Shown here: positions 1-12,703 of the stretch, piece by piece
How the letters are laid out: each line of letters opens with the position of its first letter
Position numbering within the stretch: position 1 is the first letter of the stretch
Assembly: GCA_033296885.1 (NCBI GenBank)
Contig: MU863934.1
Location: 124,001 to 188,000, forward strand
Direction: 5' to 3'
Source of the DNA: Triangularia verruculosa
Lineage: Eukaryota > Ascomycota > Sordariomycetes > Sordariales > Podosporaceae
Length of the DNA: 64,000 bases
Notes under the pieces: generated by a model
Databases searched by the model: none
Told to the model about the DNA's origin: nothing
The model's input: the letters and a program-made list of their open reading frames with translations, nothing else
Program-made: the position numbers and the translations under genes

Positions 1-1892
1 TTGATGCGTTTGACTTGATTACGCTCATCGCGCTCATATTCATAGCACTTGGGGACTACGTCCACAAACAAGCCCACGTCCTCGAGACTGGAGTCCAAAA
101 GGCCAGCCGAAGTCAGCTTTTCCTCAGTCCATGGGAGAATGATGAAAGGATGCTGCTTTTGATCAGCGACGCAGTGTCCTGTGTAGAGCCCAGCCGGGGT
201 TGGGTTGGGAATTCCGGTGTTCTGTTTCCGCTGCCTCGATACAGGCGTGCTCAGGGGACTGGTGATAGGGACCCCGTTCTTGTCGAGCTGGGGGAAACCC
301 TTTTTGGCCCTTTCGGTCTTGTTGAGCTGATTGGCGTTGAAAGGTTTGTACCCATTCTTCATCGCTTCGAGCACCATCTTGTTATTCATGTCCATCAACT
401 TCTGGTCGCAGCCTTCCACAACCCAGCCCAGCGTTCTGATGGCCTGCGTGTGCTCCTTGGACATCCGCCCATGTTGGGCGCTGGCCAAATGCTTCGCAGC
501 CCCCCGAAGTGGATGCTCTCCAAAATTAACACCATGCTCCTCGCAGCGCAGAATGTAAAACTCTCCCCCGTCAGGAAACTGGATGATAATGTGCTTGTAC
601 TCCGGGTTGCCATGACCCCATACCTCACTGAAGGGAACAGTCCGCTGCGGACGCACGTCATCATTAGATGCGGGTGTTAGGCGCTCAACATCAGCACCGT
701 TAGTGTGGTGATCCTGTTTGGCCCTCTTGACGTCCGAAGGAGCCGAGTCCGTGAGTGTGGCCTTTCGCTTAGGCTGGACTTCCTCTGCCTGACTGGGACG
801 ATGTTGCTGAGGCGGAAGAATAGGAGGCAGGAGCTGGCGTTCATGGGCCGAAGGGTTGATGGATGTTTCAACTTTGGAATATGAAGAATGAAGCGGCGGA
901 ATTCTGCCGGGAGGCGTTGAATAGGCACCGGGAGGATAGGCTGTGTTCCTTGGCCAGCTGCTTGTTGTAGGCGCTCCCGGTAAAATTCGACGACCATTGC
1001 TAGTGAGCTGTGGCTGCGGAGGAGGCATCTGTGGCATGGGATGATGATACACATTGGCACGCATAGGAGACGGGATTGGCGCGGGGTGGGCGTGCATGGA
1101 AGGCACCGAGGTTTCCCGTGACCCGTTCGCCTGATGGGGAGGCTCCAAAGAAGAACGCATCGGAGGAGGATAGTGGTGCCCAACTGTTAAAGGCCCGTGT
1201 CTGATAGGCTCAGAAGGACCGCCGAAGCCTCTGGAATATCCCGAGACGCTCGGAGCCATCAAGGGCCCTTGACCGTTGTTGGGTGGAGCGGCGGATGATG
1301 GCAAGACTGCCGGCTGTGGTCTTTCAGGTGTAGGCCTCTGAGATATCAGGTCAGCAGAGTATCACAAACGGCCGTGTATTTGAAAAGTACTTACTGAAGG
1401 CGCAGTTTTGGTAGATGGGGCAGGCACATCAATATTCAGTGTGCTCTGCCACTTGCTGGCCTCCAAGTCCTCATACTGCTTTCGAAGAGCTGCGATTTCC
1501 TCGTCGTATTCTCGGTCCAGGTCTTTGCTTTGATGTTCCGTCACCTGTTTCAACAGCTTCTCAACAACAGTAAGAAGTTCAGGATGCCCCTCCAAGGCGA
1601 GGAACTTCTCTCGATCATTCCGATAGCGGGCATCAAGTTCCATTTTCTTAGTGTCGAGTCTTAGACGTACTCGCTGCTCGTCGGCCTTGCGACGCTGCTT
1701 GAGCTCCAAGATGTGAGCATAACCTTGGATCAGGGAGTCCGCATCCATACTAGGGCCCGGAGCAGTCATCTTAGGCAGCGGGGATGGTCGGCCCTCATGC
1801 TGCCTCAAAGGCTCTGGTTGTCGGCCCTCAGGCTGGCGGGGGTAGGATGAAAACTCGGCCGACCGTAGATACGGGGATGATGTTGCTGACAT
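1..1892 (-). CDS. Hypothetical nuclear-type protein, coiled coil plus Cys/His finger-like segment (partial)
   Basis: The start is the ATG at 1892 and the frame stays open to the left edge, so the 3' end is missing. Exon 1 (1892-1395) joins exon 2 (from 1337) in phase 0. The intron at 1338-1394 has GTAAGT, a CTGAC branch and a CTCAG acceptor. Residues about 55-150 are charged and heptad-like (LDTKKMELDARYRNDREKF, then DREYDEEIAALRKQYEDLEA), so a coiled coil is likely. A Pro/Gln/His-rich disordered stretch follows, then a basic patch (PKRKATLTDSAPSDVKRAKQ) resembling a nuclear localisation signal. Further on, a conserved-looking block CEEHGVNFGEHPLRGAAKH...SAQHG has Cys/His spacing like a zinc finger of the kind used to bind nucleic acid. 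I do not recognise a named family. A chromatin or transcription role is inference only. Confidence 0.75.
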
Positions 1893-1991
1893 GTTGCCGG
1901 TCCAGTGACACGGCGATCCCGCACGTCACACAAATCACAACAAATTGTCAAGCCTCAGGCCTCAAGCCTCAAGCCTCAATTTCATGCAGGT

Positions 1992-2248
1992 CTGTGAAGC
2001 AGTGTCAGCACATGGTCTTGTCTTGGGAAGAAAGGCAGGCGGAGGCATGTGGTTTGTTGGTTGGGCACAAGGGATGAGATGAAATGAATGAGCTGGATGA
2101 GGTGGTAGTTGCACCATGGCACCGCAAGAAGCCGACGGTGGTGCCTGTGCAGGGATACCGTGTCGCAACATCATCACACCCGAGACGAGAGATGTGATGA
2201 CGACAGTGATGCTGAATAGAGAGAGGGACTCGGAAAGATGCAACTTAC
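1992..2248 (-). other. Candidate 5'-UTR intron of the gene starting at 1892
   Basis: On the minus strand a strong donor GTAAGTTGC lies at 2248. A textbook GCTGACACTGCTTCACAG branch plus acceptor ends at 1992, about 100 bases before the ATG. Removing these 257 bases would leave a spliced leader. The length is large for this window, where introns are 48-151 bp, but leader introns are often longer. This is inferred from motifs only. Confidence 0.4.
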
Positions 2249-5200
2249 ACGTCGTATCGATGGTAGCAAAAACAAACTCTATGCGCTATACATGTGGCCG
2301 AAACCTAGTCGAGCGCGAGGGCCGCAATATGTCGAATTGGAACGAGATGTTGGAGGGATGGCGGAGGGATGGCGGAGGTTTGGTTTGTAGAGCCCAAAAG
2401 TGTAAAACGGAGGAAAGTGGGAGTCGAGGCAAAGCTTCCCCGTGGATTTGGGAGCCAGTAGTAGATAGCGAAATAGCGAGATAAATTAGAAATATTATTA
2501 GAACAGGGGGGGTGGGTGGAGCAGACGGTGTGTAAAGTGCCTCCCATGGCAAGAAGAGTACGACGGGGACGGGGCCACACAGTGCTGAAATGGAGGCACA
2601 GCCAACGAACATGGAGCCTGGGCTCGATCTGAGCGGCTGGCGTAAAAACTAGCGACCAGGGCGACAGGGATCGAGGAAGGTATAAGATTGGCGCTAAACA
2701 GGTGTTAAGACACCGGAACCTGATGCCACCATGGGCCTCCATGGAGCCCCCTTACCAGGGCCCTGTACACTGTGGCTTTTTTATCTGCAGATGCTCATAA
2801 TTTGACTCAGAGCTTCGCGATATTGGCGACGGGAGCACGCCCGGGCCCGGGAGCTGATCAAAGGGAGCACCTGCCACCCTACATTGTAAAAAGCCCCTCC
2901 TGCGAAAATGGATGATGCCAGCCGAGAATTGAATTGTATTTCTTTTTATTTGTCCCAGGCCCCGCAATCATCAGCGGGCATCAGGTCAGGCGTTCGTCAG
3001 TCACCCGGGACAGTCGACACCCGACTATGGTGGAATACCATCTTCATCATTGCCGGTCTCTAGGGAATTGCCCTGTCGCAGAAAGGCAGTGAGTAGCGTC
3101 CCATCTAACCCCTTCCGAAACCAAAACTGCTGATCTTCATCGCCAACCCATTGCCATGATCGGGTGTTTCACCCCCCATAGTCTCTAAACATTTGTGAGC
3201 CCGCGGCTATTCGCCATCCCTGTCTCGACTACCGGTACGTGCGTACGGCATATCGAATCATGCCTCCCGTCCCTAGGTATGATGCATCGCATCTTCTTTA
3301 TCACCATCTGGCCGTGTCACCGCCTGTCTTGTCGTGACAAAGCAGGAAATCATAAAAAGCTCAGGGCCTTGGACCATGCAGGCCAAGAGCCTGCGATGAG
3401 AGGCTATCCAAAGCCGCATAAGCAAGGTGCGCCCAGACGCTGCATACCTAACCAATCGACGCCTGCAGGGGAGCTGTCTAGAAAGGGAGGGAAGGGAGCA
3501 CCAAAGTCCAGACCACCAAAAAAATACCGTACCCCAAGCGAGCTGACCAAACCACGGGACTAGTTCCTCGCGTCTTGTGTGGACCATCGGACCAATGATG
3601 CCATCGCCTCGGATTACGTGGGGATTTGTATGTATGTACTCGGGAGTAGATTGGGTGATAGCCAATCCGCTGATTTGCTACGGCTTGACAACTTCTATCC
3701 AGTAGCAAGCCCACTCTGCACCGAACGGCGACACAAGCGCTGATACTCTGTCATGCGGTGCACGCTCGTATGAGAAAGTCGTATCGGCCCAACCAGTCAC
3801 GGTGACGGTGCCACCAGCTAGACCTATCATTTCTGCGGTATACATGACGCCACCAATATATACCTAGCCCGACAACCTGCGTCTCGCGCGCCATTGGGCT
3901 TCTATGCCTCCTTAGCAGAACATCAAAACCCGCGTCCTATCCACCTCCACGGCTTTGCTTCCGTCTTGTTCGACTGTTCTGATCTGGATGCTGTTTGCTG
4001 GGATCCGACACCAACTGGAGTCGGACTACTACACTGTGGTTCCATCTATCAGCTTGGCCAGGACCCAAAGGATTGGACAAAAAGCCCGAAACGCGCAAGC
4101 TTCGCAGCAGGGTCAGGGGCGTGGTAGTACTCGCCCCTTGGGTGGAGATGGCAAAGTCCGGTGATGAACCGTGGCGCCACAGAACTGACTCGGTGCCACC
4201 AGCTAGCCCCAGACTGAAAACAAAACACAGCAAAAAAAAGCATATCGACGACTAAGGTACGGTACGATAAGATATCGTAACAGTTTATGGTGAGTTTATT
4301 GGCGGCTTTCGGATCCGGACGGATATGTTCATACTTCCCGAAGCATCGTCTCCTGAATCTCAACGCCTGACTACCACCATAGATGCATGTTAATGGTCCG
4401 GTTGATGGATGCCCAATGGCAATAGTAGAAATCATGAATAATCGTTTCCGACGAGGCGTCAGAAACTTCTTGTACGAGTCTCCAATTCCGATTACTCATT
4501 ACCTCACCATCCCGCATATCTTCTTCTTTCCGTGTCTGACATCTGCAACCTGTCAGAAAAGAATTGTCACCACAATGACCGAGTGGACACTCTATCGCAG
4601 AAACTTTGTCATCAAATCCTCCGATGAACAACAAAAGACGTAGCATCCAGCCCGTTAGGTTCGGAGGCAATGTTCGCTTTGGGGCAACATTCTCCAACAT
4701 CTGGCATGCATCGTTTCGGGTAGGGTACCAGCTTCGGGCAATACGATGTCTCGAATGAGGACAAAAAAATAGGGGTCTGACTACACGAATGCTTGTGTAA
4801 TAAGGGGCAGCCCGCACGCCACCAAAAGAAACACCACCTCCGGCATTTTTACCACATGCAGAATTTTTTGTGCTTAGGAACTCTTGGAAGCATATCTGAC
4901 ACCGAGCCGGGGGGATACTACCGGGATTAACAGTTTCATCGGTAAACGTCAAAGGAAGGAAACATGGAAAATCCCTTGACAGGGATGCTGCTTGGAAAAA
5001 CACCACGGAAAATGTCCGTACTACTTTCTAATACGGGCTTGGTATCACATGCCATGCCAGCGACGCGCAAAAACCCAAAATATTACAAGAGCCGCAACTT
5101 CTGGCATCTGATGGGAGTCTGACTCCAGCTCGATGCGCAGGTTATGAACTGCTGCAAGCTCGCCGATTTGCACAGCACACAAGTAATTGGGTATACCCAT

Positions 5201-8080
5201 TCTGTTACCTATTCATTCCATGGAGAAAGAAACAGCTCATCATAACTGACCCGTTGGTGCCGATATTGTATTGTTTGTCGTACACTCGCCCTTGGGGAAA
5301 CCCCAGTCCCTGCGCCACCCCTTTTTTTCCCTACTCGATGATTTTGTGCGCAGTTTGGCATATTCACAGTGCACCAAACACGGTGGTAACAGCCAACAAC
5401 AATGCCCAACACCAACAACAAAAAACCTACCTAACAGCAAAGAAAAGGTGGGAATAACCCATCGGTCATAAACAGTCCCGGGGATAAAAAATTGAATCGA
5501 ACCAACAAATGCCTTGATAGGCTCAGACGAGACCCAACAGACTGGATAGATGCGTGCAAACGCCACACTGAACCACAAGGTCATGACTAGTGGGCTCCGC
5601 TCTTGATCTCTGTTTTCTGTCTCTCTGCCTCTATCAAACACAAAGGTTACCTACGCATAGAGCCCGAGCCACCAACCTGCAGCTAGCACCTTCTCTACCT
5701 GTACCCAGCCCAATCTGAGTCAAGTCAAGAAGTCCTACGAGTAGATCCACACCCCTCTTCACTAGCGCGGCGATCAGTCATGAGATCGCCATCTGGAGAG
5801 GGCCCCATCCCGTCCAAAAGAGGAGATATCCCTCGACTGCAACTATGCCATGATCTGAACTAACTTGTGCTGCTAGTGATAAGCCCGTCACTGTCCCGTC
5901 AGTTTTATGCTTTGCATTTATTGTACCTGTAGCTTTCGCCGTCGTCCTCATCATCGTCATTTATCTCACAATTCTTTAATTAACTGGCATACCTACCTGT
6001 CCTCTCCACCGGGAGGTGAAAGCTGCCAACGACCGTTCCAGAGGCCCTAAACCAAAGGATTTGAGAGCGCCGGGTCGGGCCCCGAAGATTTTCAGGTTCG
6101 TTGGCATCAAAAAGCCAAGGATGTCGGGTTCCAACATTGATAAGGACCTAAAACACCCGCAGACTGGGTACTATCCCTTTGATTGAGAAGCAGAGAACTT
6201 ATGTAAGCGACGACGCTTGTTGGCATGATGCCACACAGCCGTAATTCTTCTTACACACTTGGCATTGAAATAGATCCAGGCCTGCCCGTGGAAATTGTCC
6301 GTTGGATCTCCCAAAAGAAAGTCTTGAACAGAGCCAACGATGAAACACATCTGCTGCTCTTCTCTTTTTATACGCAGACCGCATGGTAACATACCTTAGC
6401 AATCAAATTGAAACGTAAAACGTGGCTGCGGCACGTATTTTTCCAACTGCCGTGCGATCTTCATTTCTTCTGACTTTGTACCTACCGAATGGGAGTACAA
6501 AACAAAAGAAAAAACAAAGAACACTTTTTCTGGCGTGAGACCGAATCTATGTAATCTGGGTCTTATGTGCATGTCCGACAGAACACGAATATAGCACCCG
6601 AGGAATGATGCTCGGGTGTCAGTTTGACGCCTTTATCATCATTTTGTCAAATTTCCATCTCACACCATGAACAACCATCATTGAAGTCGTCGGGAGTGGG
6701 AATGTTTGCTACCTAGGGAGAATGTGTCCCAACATTCCAAATCACCGGCTTGATCATCACAGATGTCGAAAACTCACACCAGCTACCTCACCTTTTAGCA
6801 CGATTTGGTATTTTGTCTCATTGCTGTAGTGCACCCTTGTAGGGCAAACCGAGTCAACTGGAAAAGATTCGAGTTGGTGTGTGTGACAGGGGAACTCCTG
6901 GGTTTCACAGAATGGCAGGATCCGATCGGGCCAGTGGGGTTGTGAGAGGCCTTGAGCTATCCAAACGGCGGGTAGAAATGCCTAGATGGAGATAGATATG
7001 ATGGACCCGATAAGACTCGGATGATCTTTGTAGAGTAAAAGAGGGACAAAGTCCGAGGTTGTATTGTGGTGTAAGGCCGTATGCAATGTGAATGCAAGCA
7101 GGAACGAAACAAGTGTGAGCACGTGCCGTCATTGGGTTATCAAACCTTCAGGTATTACTATTCGTTCATAATATGATATGCTTTGCTGCATGTATGATGT
7201 GTTGTTGCTGTTGGATGCGCGAGCTAGTATATGTGATTCATCATCATACACATCATCATGTCGGGGCTTGAGTCATCGTTTTTGTCTGGTTGTGCAGGTT
7301 ACCGAGACAGATGCCGGCCTCAACCCAGAACCAGAAACCCACTGCCGAAAGGGAAAAAAAAAGAAGAGCCTGATCATGCGTCTATCTGCCTACCTACTTA
7401 ATGCACCTAGACGTGCTAGGTCTCTTGATAAAAGGACACGTCTCCGTTTCATTCCCTGTAAGTTTGTTTCTGCTTTTGAGGCTTGCACCCAAAAGAGATA
7501 GCATCCCGGAGGAGGCTGGGAGGGAGTAGTAATCAGCTTGCAATGTTCCTCCGTGGGTGTCGTCTCTCTCGCACAAAATGTGTTCCGGGGGTGAGAAACA
7601 AGGTTTCAGCCGATAGGAAAAGTAAAGTTTGACCCTAATCGTAGACGTGCTCGACTCATAGTACCAGGTAATTAGCCACTGTAAAAACGTGCGGTAGCTC
7701 GGCCCGGGGTTGCCGCTAGATTATCACAATCCTCCGTCATCTGATCTACGGTTACGGTTACTCTGTCATGGTGGCGTTCTCTACCTACAAGCCAAAGTAC
7801 ACCACAGCAAGAAAGTTATCAATGCTGAATTCTACGAGTGTTCCATATGGTCAGCCACCAAACACAGTTTCCTTTTGACAGTGCGACTGACACTGGATTT
7901 CTAGTACCATCCATGGGTCAGGGCGCTAGGCACCGCACCGTCCGTCGGTGTTCGTATCTGGCAGTTGCGCGAACACCGACATCATCTTGATATCAGATTC
8001 TACCTACCCCAAACCACACTTCCCCCGCCCTCCAATTTCCTGACGTTTAAATCCCGCAAATCCGTTTTTCCACATAACAC

Positions 8081-8100
8081 ACGCGCACGCGCACGCGCAC
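8081..8100. repeat. (ACGCGC)n microsatellite
   Basis: A short run of alternating purine-pyrimidine ACGCGC units lies in the gene-poor region. Such runs can adopt Z-DNA. I see no gene associated with it. Confidence 0.7.
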
Positions 8101-9799
8101 CCACGAGAAAATCCCCGATAAGACAGACAAGATAGCAAATTACCTTAGCTGAGGTCGCCACTATCACATGGGGTGCCATATTGGCGATTTTTGCTTCTTC
8201 AGCACTGTCCGCCAATGTTAGCGCTGACAGCTCAGCCGCTGCAGCCATTGGGCCAGGTGTTTTTACGTCTCTAGGTCTCTAGTTGGTCTGTTCAAATGGA
8301 AGGCAAAACGTGACCAATACGATATGCAACATGGCCCCATTTGCTTGGGGGTTGTATGAAGAAGAAGAGAAGGGAAACGTAAACCATGTTTTCTATTTGT
8401 CTCCGGCTGGGTGGGACAGGTGGACTGCTTTCATGCAGGTGGGCGTATCGGAGGCGCCATCATGGCACTGGTGGCGTTGATGATTTGTCTCCATTCTTTT
8501 CCTTCTCTCTCGGTGATGGACTCTTTTGGGATACTGCTGCTCACTCCACAAAAAGGGAACCTCGAGATAGTATCTGCGGTGGAAGAACTGGGCCCAAGGA
8601 TTCGGGCGACCACCGACGGGGACTTTCTCGATTCCTTCAAAGAACGAAGGATTACTCCGTAGGAGGGGACATGGACAGGGCATGAGGCCATAAGCCGGGA
8701 TGCGCTAGGCCGGACTAGGACAGCGTTGGAGATTTTCCGATTTGGCGTCGTTTCTTTTTGCTTTTTGTGACTGGACTCGCCCGGAGTATCCGCCGGCGGT
8801 GTCTGATAGGGGCCGAGACCCGGGATGCCAATCTACCTCGGGAGGCCGATGACTGTGATCAACAGGTTTGGGTCTGATGTTGTCCGTGTTGTCATGTTGA
8901 CATCAAGACAGAGAAAATGTTCGGGATTCGGATATACGGTAGCATTCTCGTAGTAAGCCACCCCCCCAAAATCTCTGTTAGCGTCAACATGCGTAATGCT
9001 GCCCCAGAGTCATCTCTCTGATCAATTTTAGCGCTTTTTGTAGTGTAATCGTGTCATCTTTTTGCTAGCCAAGAGCTTGGTCATCCACGCCAACCACGCC
9101 CCCCCTTGTCAACCCAGACTGGCGGCGCCCGCGTGCTGCACTTTGGAAAGGTTCGATGGCTTGGGAAGAGCTGGAAGGTTGGGACGCTGTCTAACTGGAT
9201 TTGGGGGCCGGCGGAGTCGACGCATTTGTCTTGGTATTCGATAGATTCTCTTCAGCTGGGCTGTTTCGGTCATGATATTTTTCTTGTCGGCAGCAGCACA
9301 GTGTGCGCTGCGTAGGCGTAAGGTAATTTCCTTCCCCTGGTTTGGTGTCGGGGATTGTGGATCCGGCAAGGTTGTTCATACCATGTGGCAATTCCCAAGA
9401 AATAAACTGCATTGTACGGTAGAATCCGTATGGGTTAACGTCGTATCATAGAGCTAGCAGTACCCAGTTGCCGAGAGCCGAATAAAGATCATGAATTGCA
9501 TTTTCTTGGGTGGTGGGAGTCGCAAGCCAGCCGAAGCCGGGGTCCGAACTGGCGAACACCATTCAACATGGACGGTGCATCGTGATCCTTCCCTTTCCGG
9601 AAATTAACACATGCAACCTTGACGGCGAGCAACGGTGACGAAAGATCCAGCATGATAGCACCATTGGATACCTACACGTTCACTGCCTGTTCTGGTGTTA
9701 TTCCCGATCTGAGTCGAGTGTTGGGAATAGTGTAGTCCTCCAGGATACGAGAGAACGAGATTAATGCGTGCGAGATATAAGCAGTGGGCATGATTAAGA

Positions 9800-9826
9800 T
9801 ACCTACCGAGGTAGATAGGTAGGTAT
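9800..9826. repeat. TACCTACC / GGTAGATAGGTAGG imperfect inverted tetranucleotide repeat
   Basis: A CCTA run is followed by a TAGG run, so the element is nearly self-complementary. The same motif recurs in other non-coding parts of the window and is absent from the exons I read. Confidence 0.6.
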
Positions 9827-11734
9827 GCTTACTGCTGATGATATGCCCAGCCATCAGTCATGATCGGTCATCAAACAACTTATCTAGATGCACATTGACT
9901 ACCGCATCAAAACCGGGCAAACCTCGACAGCCTGACGTGGGTGATCGAGAGCGCGAGGCAAGAAGTCAATCCCCCCACGGGACACACGACTGCGGGTAGG
10001 GGTCTCCTGCGAGGTGGCCACAATCATCATGTTTTTTATGGCTGAATTGGGTATACGCATGGCCAGTCTTCTTGCTCGGCGCTTGCTGTCGGTGTGTGGC
10101 ACTGCTTCCAGGTATACATGCCGGCAGGAAGATCAGAAAAGAATGGAGCAATCTAGTGTCACTTACGGGAAGCTTGATAGGTCGATTGAGGGAGGGATTA
10201 TGCGAGACCGAGGAATCGGAGAAGGAGCTGGAGTGATTTGCGGCGCAGTCTACGTGGCCCAGTTGTTGCAGCGCCATCGTCCGCATGTCAGCATCCGGAC
10301 CTAGATAGTGGAGTGTACGCGCTTCCTTTTGTGGACTCTTGGGATCTTACCCTTCCCATACGGAGTAAGGCTAGACGATTACTCGGACTTATTCATACTC
10401 CTGCCTGGACTTGGTGCTTATGAGGCCTGTGATTACATCCTGGGTACCTACAAGGTAGATTGCTACGCCCGTTTCGAACACTGTTTCTAGTTTTGATACT
10501 CGATGATCTCTGGCGCGGGTTTGAGGCTTCATCTGATGCCCCGTGCTGCTCGGTGAAACCGAGTCTTTGTGGAGCTAATGAATGTAACATCCTCTCAGGC
10601 GCATCTGCTGCCATGCAAGTTGGAGAGAAACAGCTTCCATTTGATTGCCCACAACAGGCTCAGGTAGCACGGACTGCGCCGCAATTGTCACAGATAGAGC
10701 GCACGAGGGCCTCATTCGTACACGTACATGTGTGTGCTTTACGTGCATACTAGGTCCATAGGTCCATGTTTCTCACAAGGTGGTTCCACGAGAGACCAGA
10801 GTGTGTGTGTTGGGGAGATTTTCATTGTCCACAAAACTCCGTGTAGGTCCAATCTAGCCCGAGCCTGGGTCTGAGTTCAGGTCCTAGCCAAGGCGTTAAA
10901 GGCGGATGGATTCGCATCTTTACATGCGGTGCAACCCACCCGTCCAACCAACCACCCACTTTTATCTGTAACCAGTGCTGCAGGAGGAATGATCTGGTTC
11001 CTTTTTTTTTCTACACTTTAGGCGGTCTTGGTCGCATCAACTAGGTATTTAGGTAATGCGGAGGACCGATGCATAACGACACGGATATCGGGCACAAGGC
11101 GAGGTTGGTAGCGGTTTGGAGTCTGTCGAAAAGGCAGACAGAAGGCAGACTGACCAAAACGCAAATTCCATAAGGACGAAAATCTTGGTCTCATCCTGAT
11201 AGGACATATGTAATGCAATGCAACATGACGGGAAACACGATATACGCCGGATCATCGCCCCTTTCCTGATTGGTACCTGGTATCTTTTGTTGTGACTGTG
11301 AGTGCTGGCAAGTCGTCAGCCGCGGGCCGTGAGTACGCGCTCAATACTACGCGCATTTATATTGCGGGAACACAAGATTTAGATATACCCTACTACAGGA
11401 CGGGGGCTGGCTGTGGTGCTATGACATAAATGCAGGCTTCGGTGGCTGACAGTCGGCATTACCTGGCAGTCTGGTCAGAGTGTGTCAGATGTTTGGTCAT
11501 TAAGGAGGAATGAATCTGTTGATAGAATGTGGGAAGCTGGGTCGATGGATAATGAGCAATGTAGGAGCTAAATGATGTGATTGCGGCCCTTGTAGCAACA
11601 GACGGTGTGACATGCAGATTCCATACTCGCGACGACCGTTGGCACATGTGACAGAACAGCACCGACGGAAATGCAAGTCACACATTCCGTCGGCATTTGG
11701 TGTTGTTTCCGAGTTCTAGGCTGCCATAGGTTGT

Positions 11735-11764
11735 CTACCTACGTAGGTAGGTAGGTAGGTAGGC
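11735..11764. repeat. CTACCTACGTAGG(TAGG)n inverted tetranucleotide repeat
   Basis: Two CCTA-type units face five TAGG units across a central ACGT. It is the longest member in the window of the dispersed CCTA/TAGG motif. Confidence 0.75.
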
Positions 11765-12703
11765 AGCAAGGAGGAGCCAATATAGGGAGCTCACTGTGGT
11801 AAGCTTCTCCAATTCTGATTCAATGTTGTCACCTGGCTGTAGCTGTAGGATCAGGCGCTAGGTGATAGTTAGCTTTAAATGTGAGGCCACTGGCAAAGAT
11901 CACCTCCGTGATTTGACAGGATGCTTTTCATGACCGATGCAAAAGGTTGTAATCAATGGGGGTTCATGATTGCGAAGGGAGAATCCCGGACATGATGAAA
12001 TCAGAGATGCATTCCGCTCACATGGAAAGGTACTTTACAAACGAAAGGGAAGCAGGTGCGCAAAAGCGTTGCATGCTGATGACAATAATCAACACTAGCA
12101 ACTGCCTCTCCAATTTTAAGGTAGGTATTCTACAAGGACCGAACAACAGATACTTGGCATGGAATTTCGATATTATGTGAGGTAGCTTCATGTATGCCAT
12201 GAGATTGGGATTAGAGACCTGCATCTCTTGATCATTTTGACGCTTCTGAGCTAATGTTGTGGCTGCCCCTTTACCCCTGAATCAAGGGCCACAATCGAAA
12301 TTGGGTTGTATCTGCTTTGGAACCCTGGAACTCGATCCATAACTTTGCGAAGGTAAGAACAATGAAACTTTAGGTAGGTAGCTTTTTTTTCTGTTTCTTT
12401 ATTCAGACTGCAATGGAGCTAGTGTTATTGTTTGCTAGTATAAAGACGGATGCCACATTGGGCTTCTTTGTTCAATAGATGAAGCTTCGAGGACCAGGTC
12501 CTCGGGTTTTCATCAGAACCAGGTATGTAGGCTTTCAAAGAGATGTTAGAGTCTAAGGAACTACCTACTAATTAAAGCATATCCAACCTGTAACTGATAA
12601 CGGTGTTATTTCAGCGCCGGTTTATCAGTCTACCTAGGTAGCTTTCTTGCGATAAGACAAAGATCAAAACGTAAAGTTTGCACTCAATTCATATACTGAC
12701 GCG

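Larger units (their letters stand above)
2249..12703. other. 10.4-kb gene-poor region
   Basis: I find no ORF that looks protein-coding here. The longest open frames (211 aa on minus at 4371-5006, 145 aa on minus at 2305-2742, 130 aa on minus at 3273-3665) have shuffled composition, no recognisable motif and no plausible splice partners. Base composition looks roughly even, not the extreme AT-richness of heavily RIP-mutated repeats. No transposase or reverse-transcriptase remnant is readable by eye. The region contains a CG/CA microsatellite, TAGG/CCTA runs and one exon-like start at 8144-8248 (minus). It could hold long leaders of the two flanking genes, non-coding transcripts, or old decayed sequence. 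Confidence 0.5.

Noticed and set aside
677..1183. 168-codon minus-strand frame
   Set aside because: Shadow of the left-edge gene; the true frame gives continuous conserved-looking protein across the same bases.
4371..5006. 211-codon minus-strand frame in the gene-poor region
   Set aside because: No motif, no codon bias, no splice signals; expected by chance in 10 kb.
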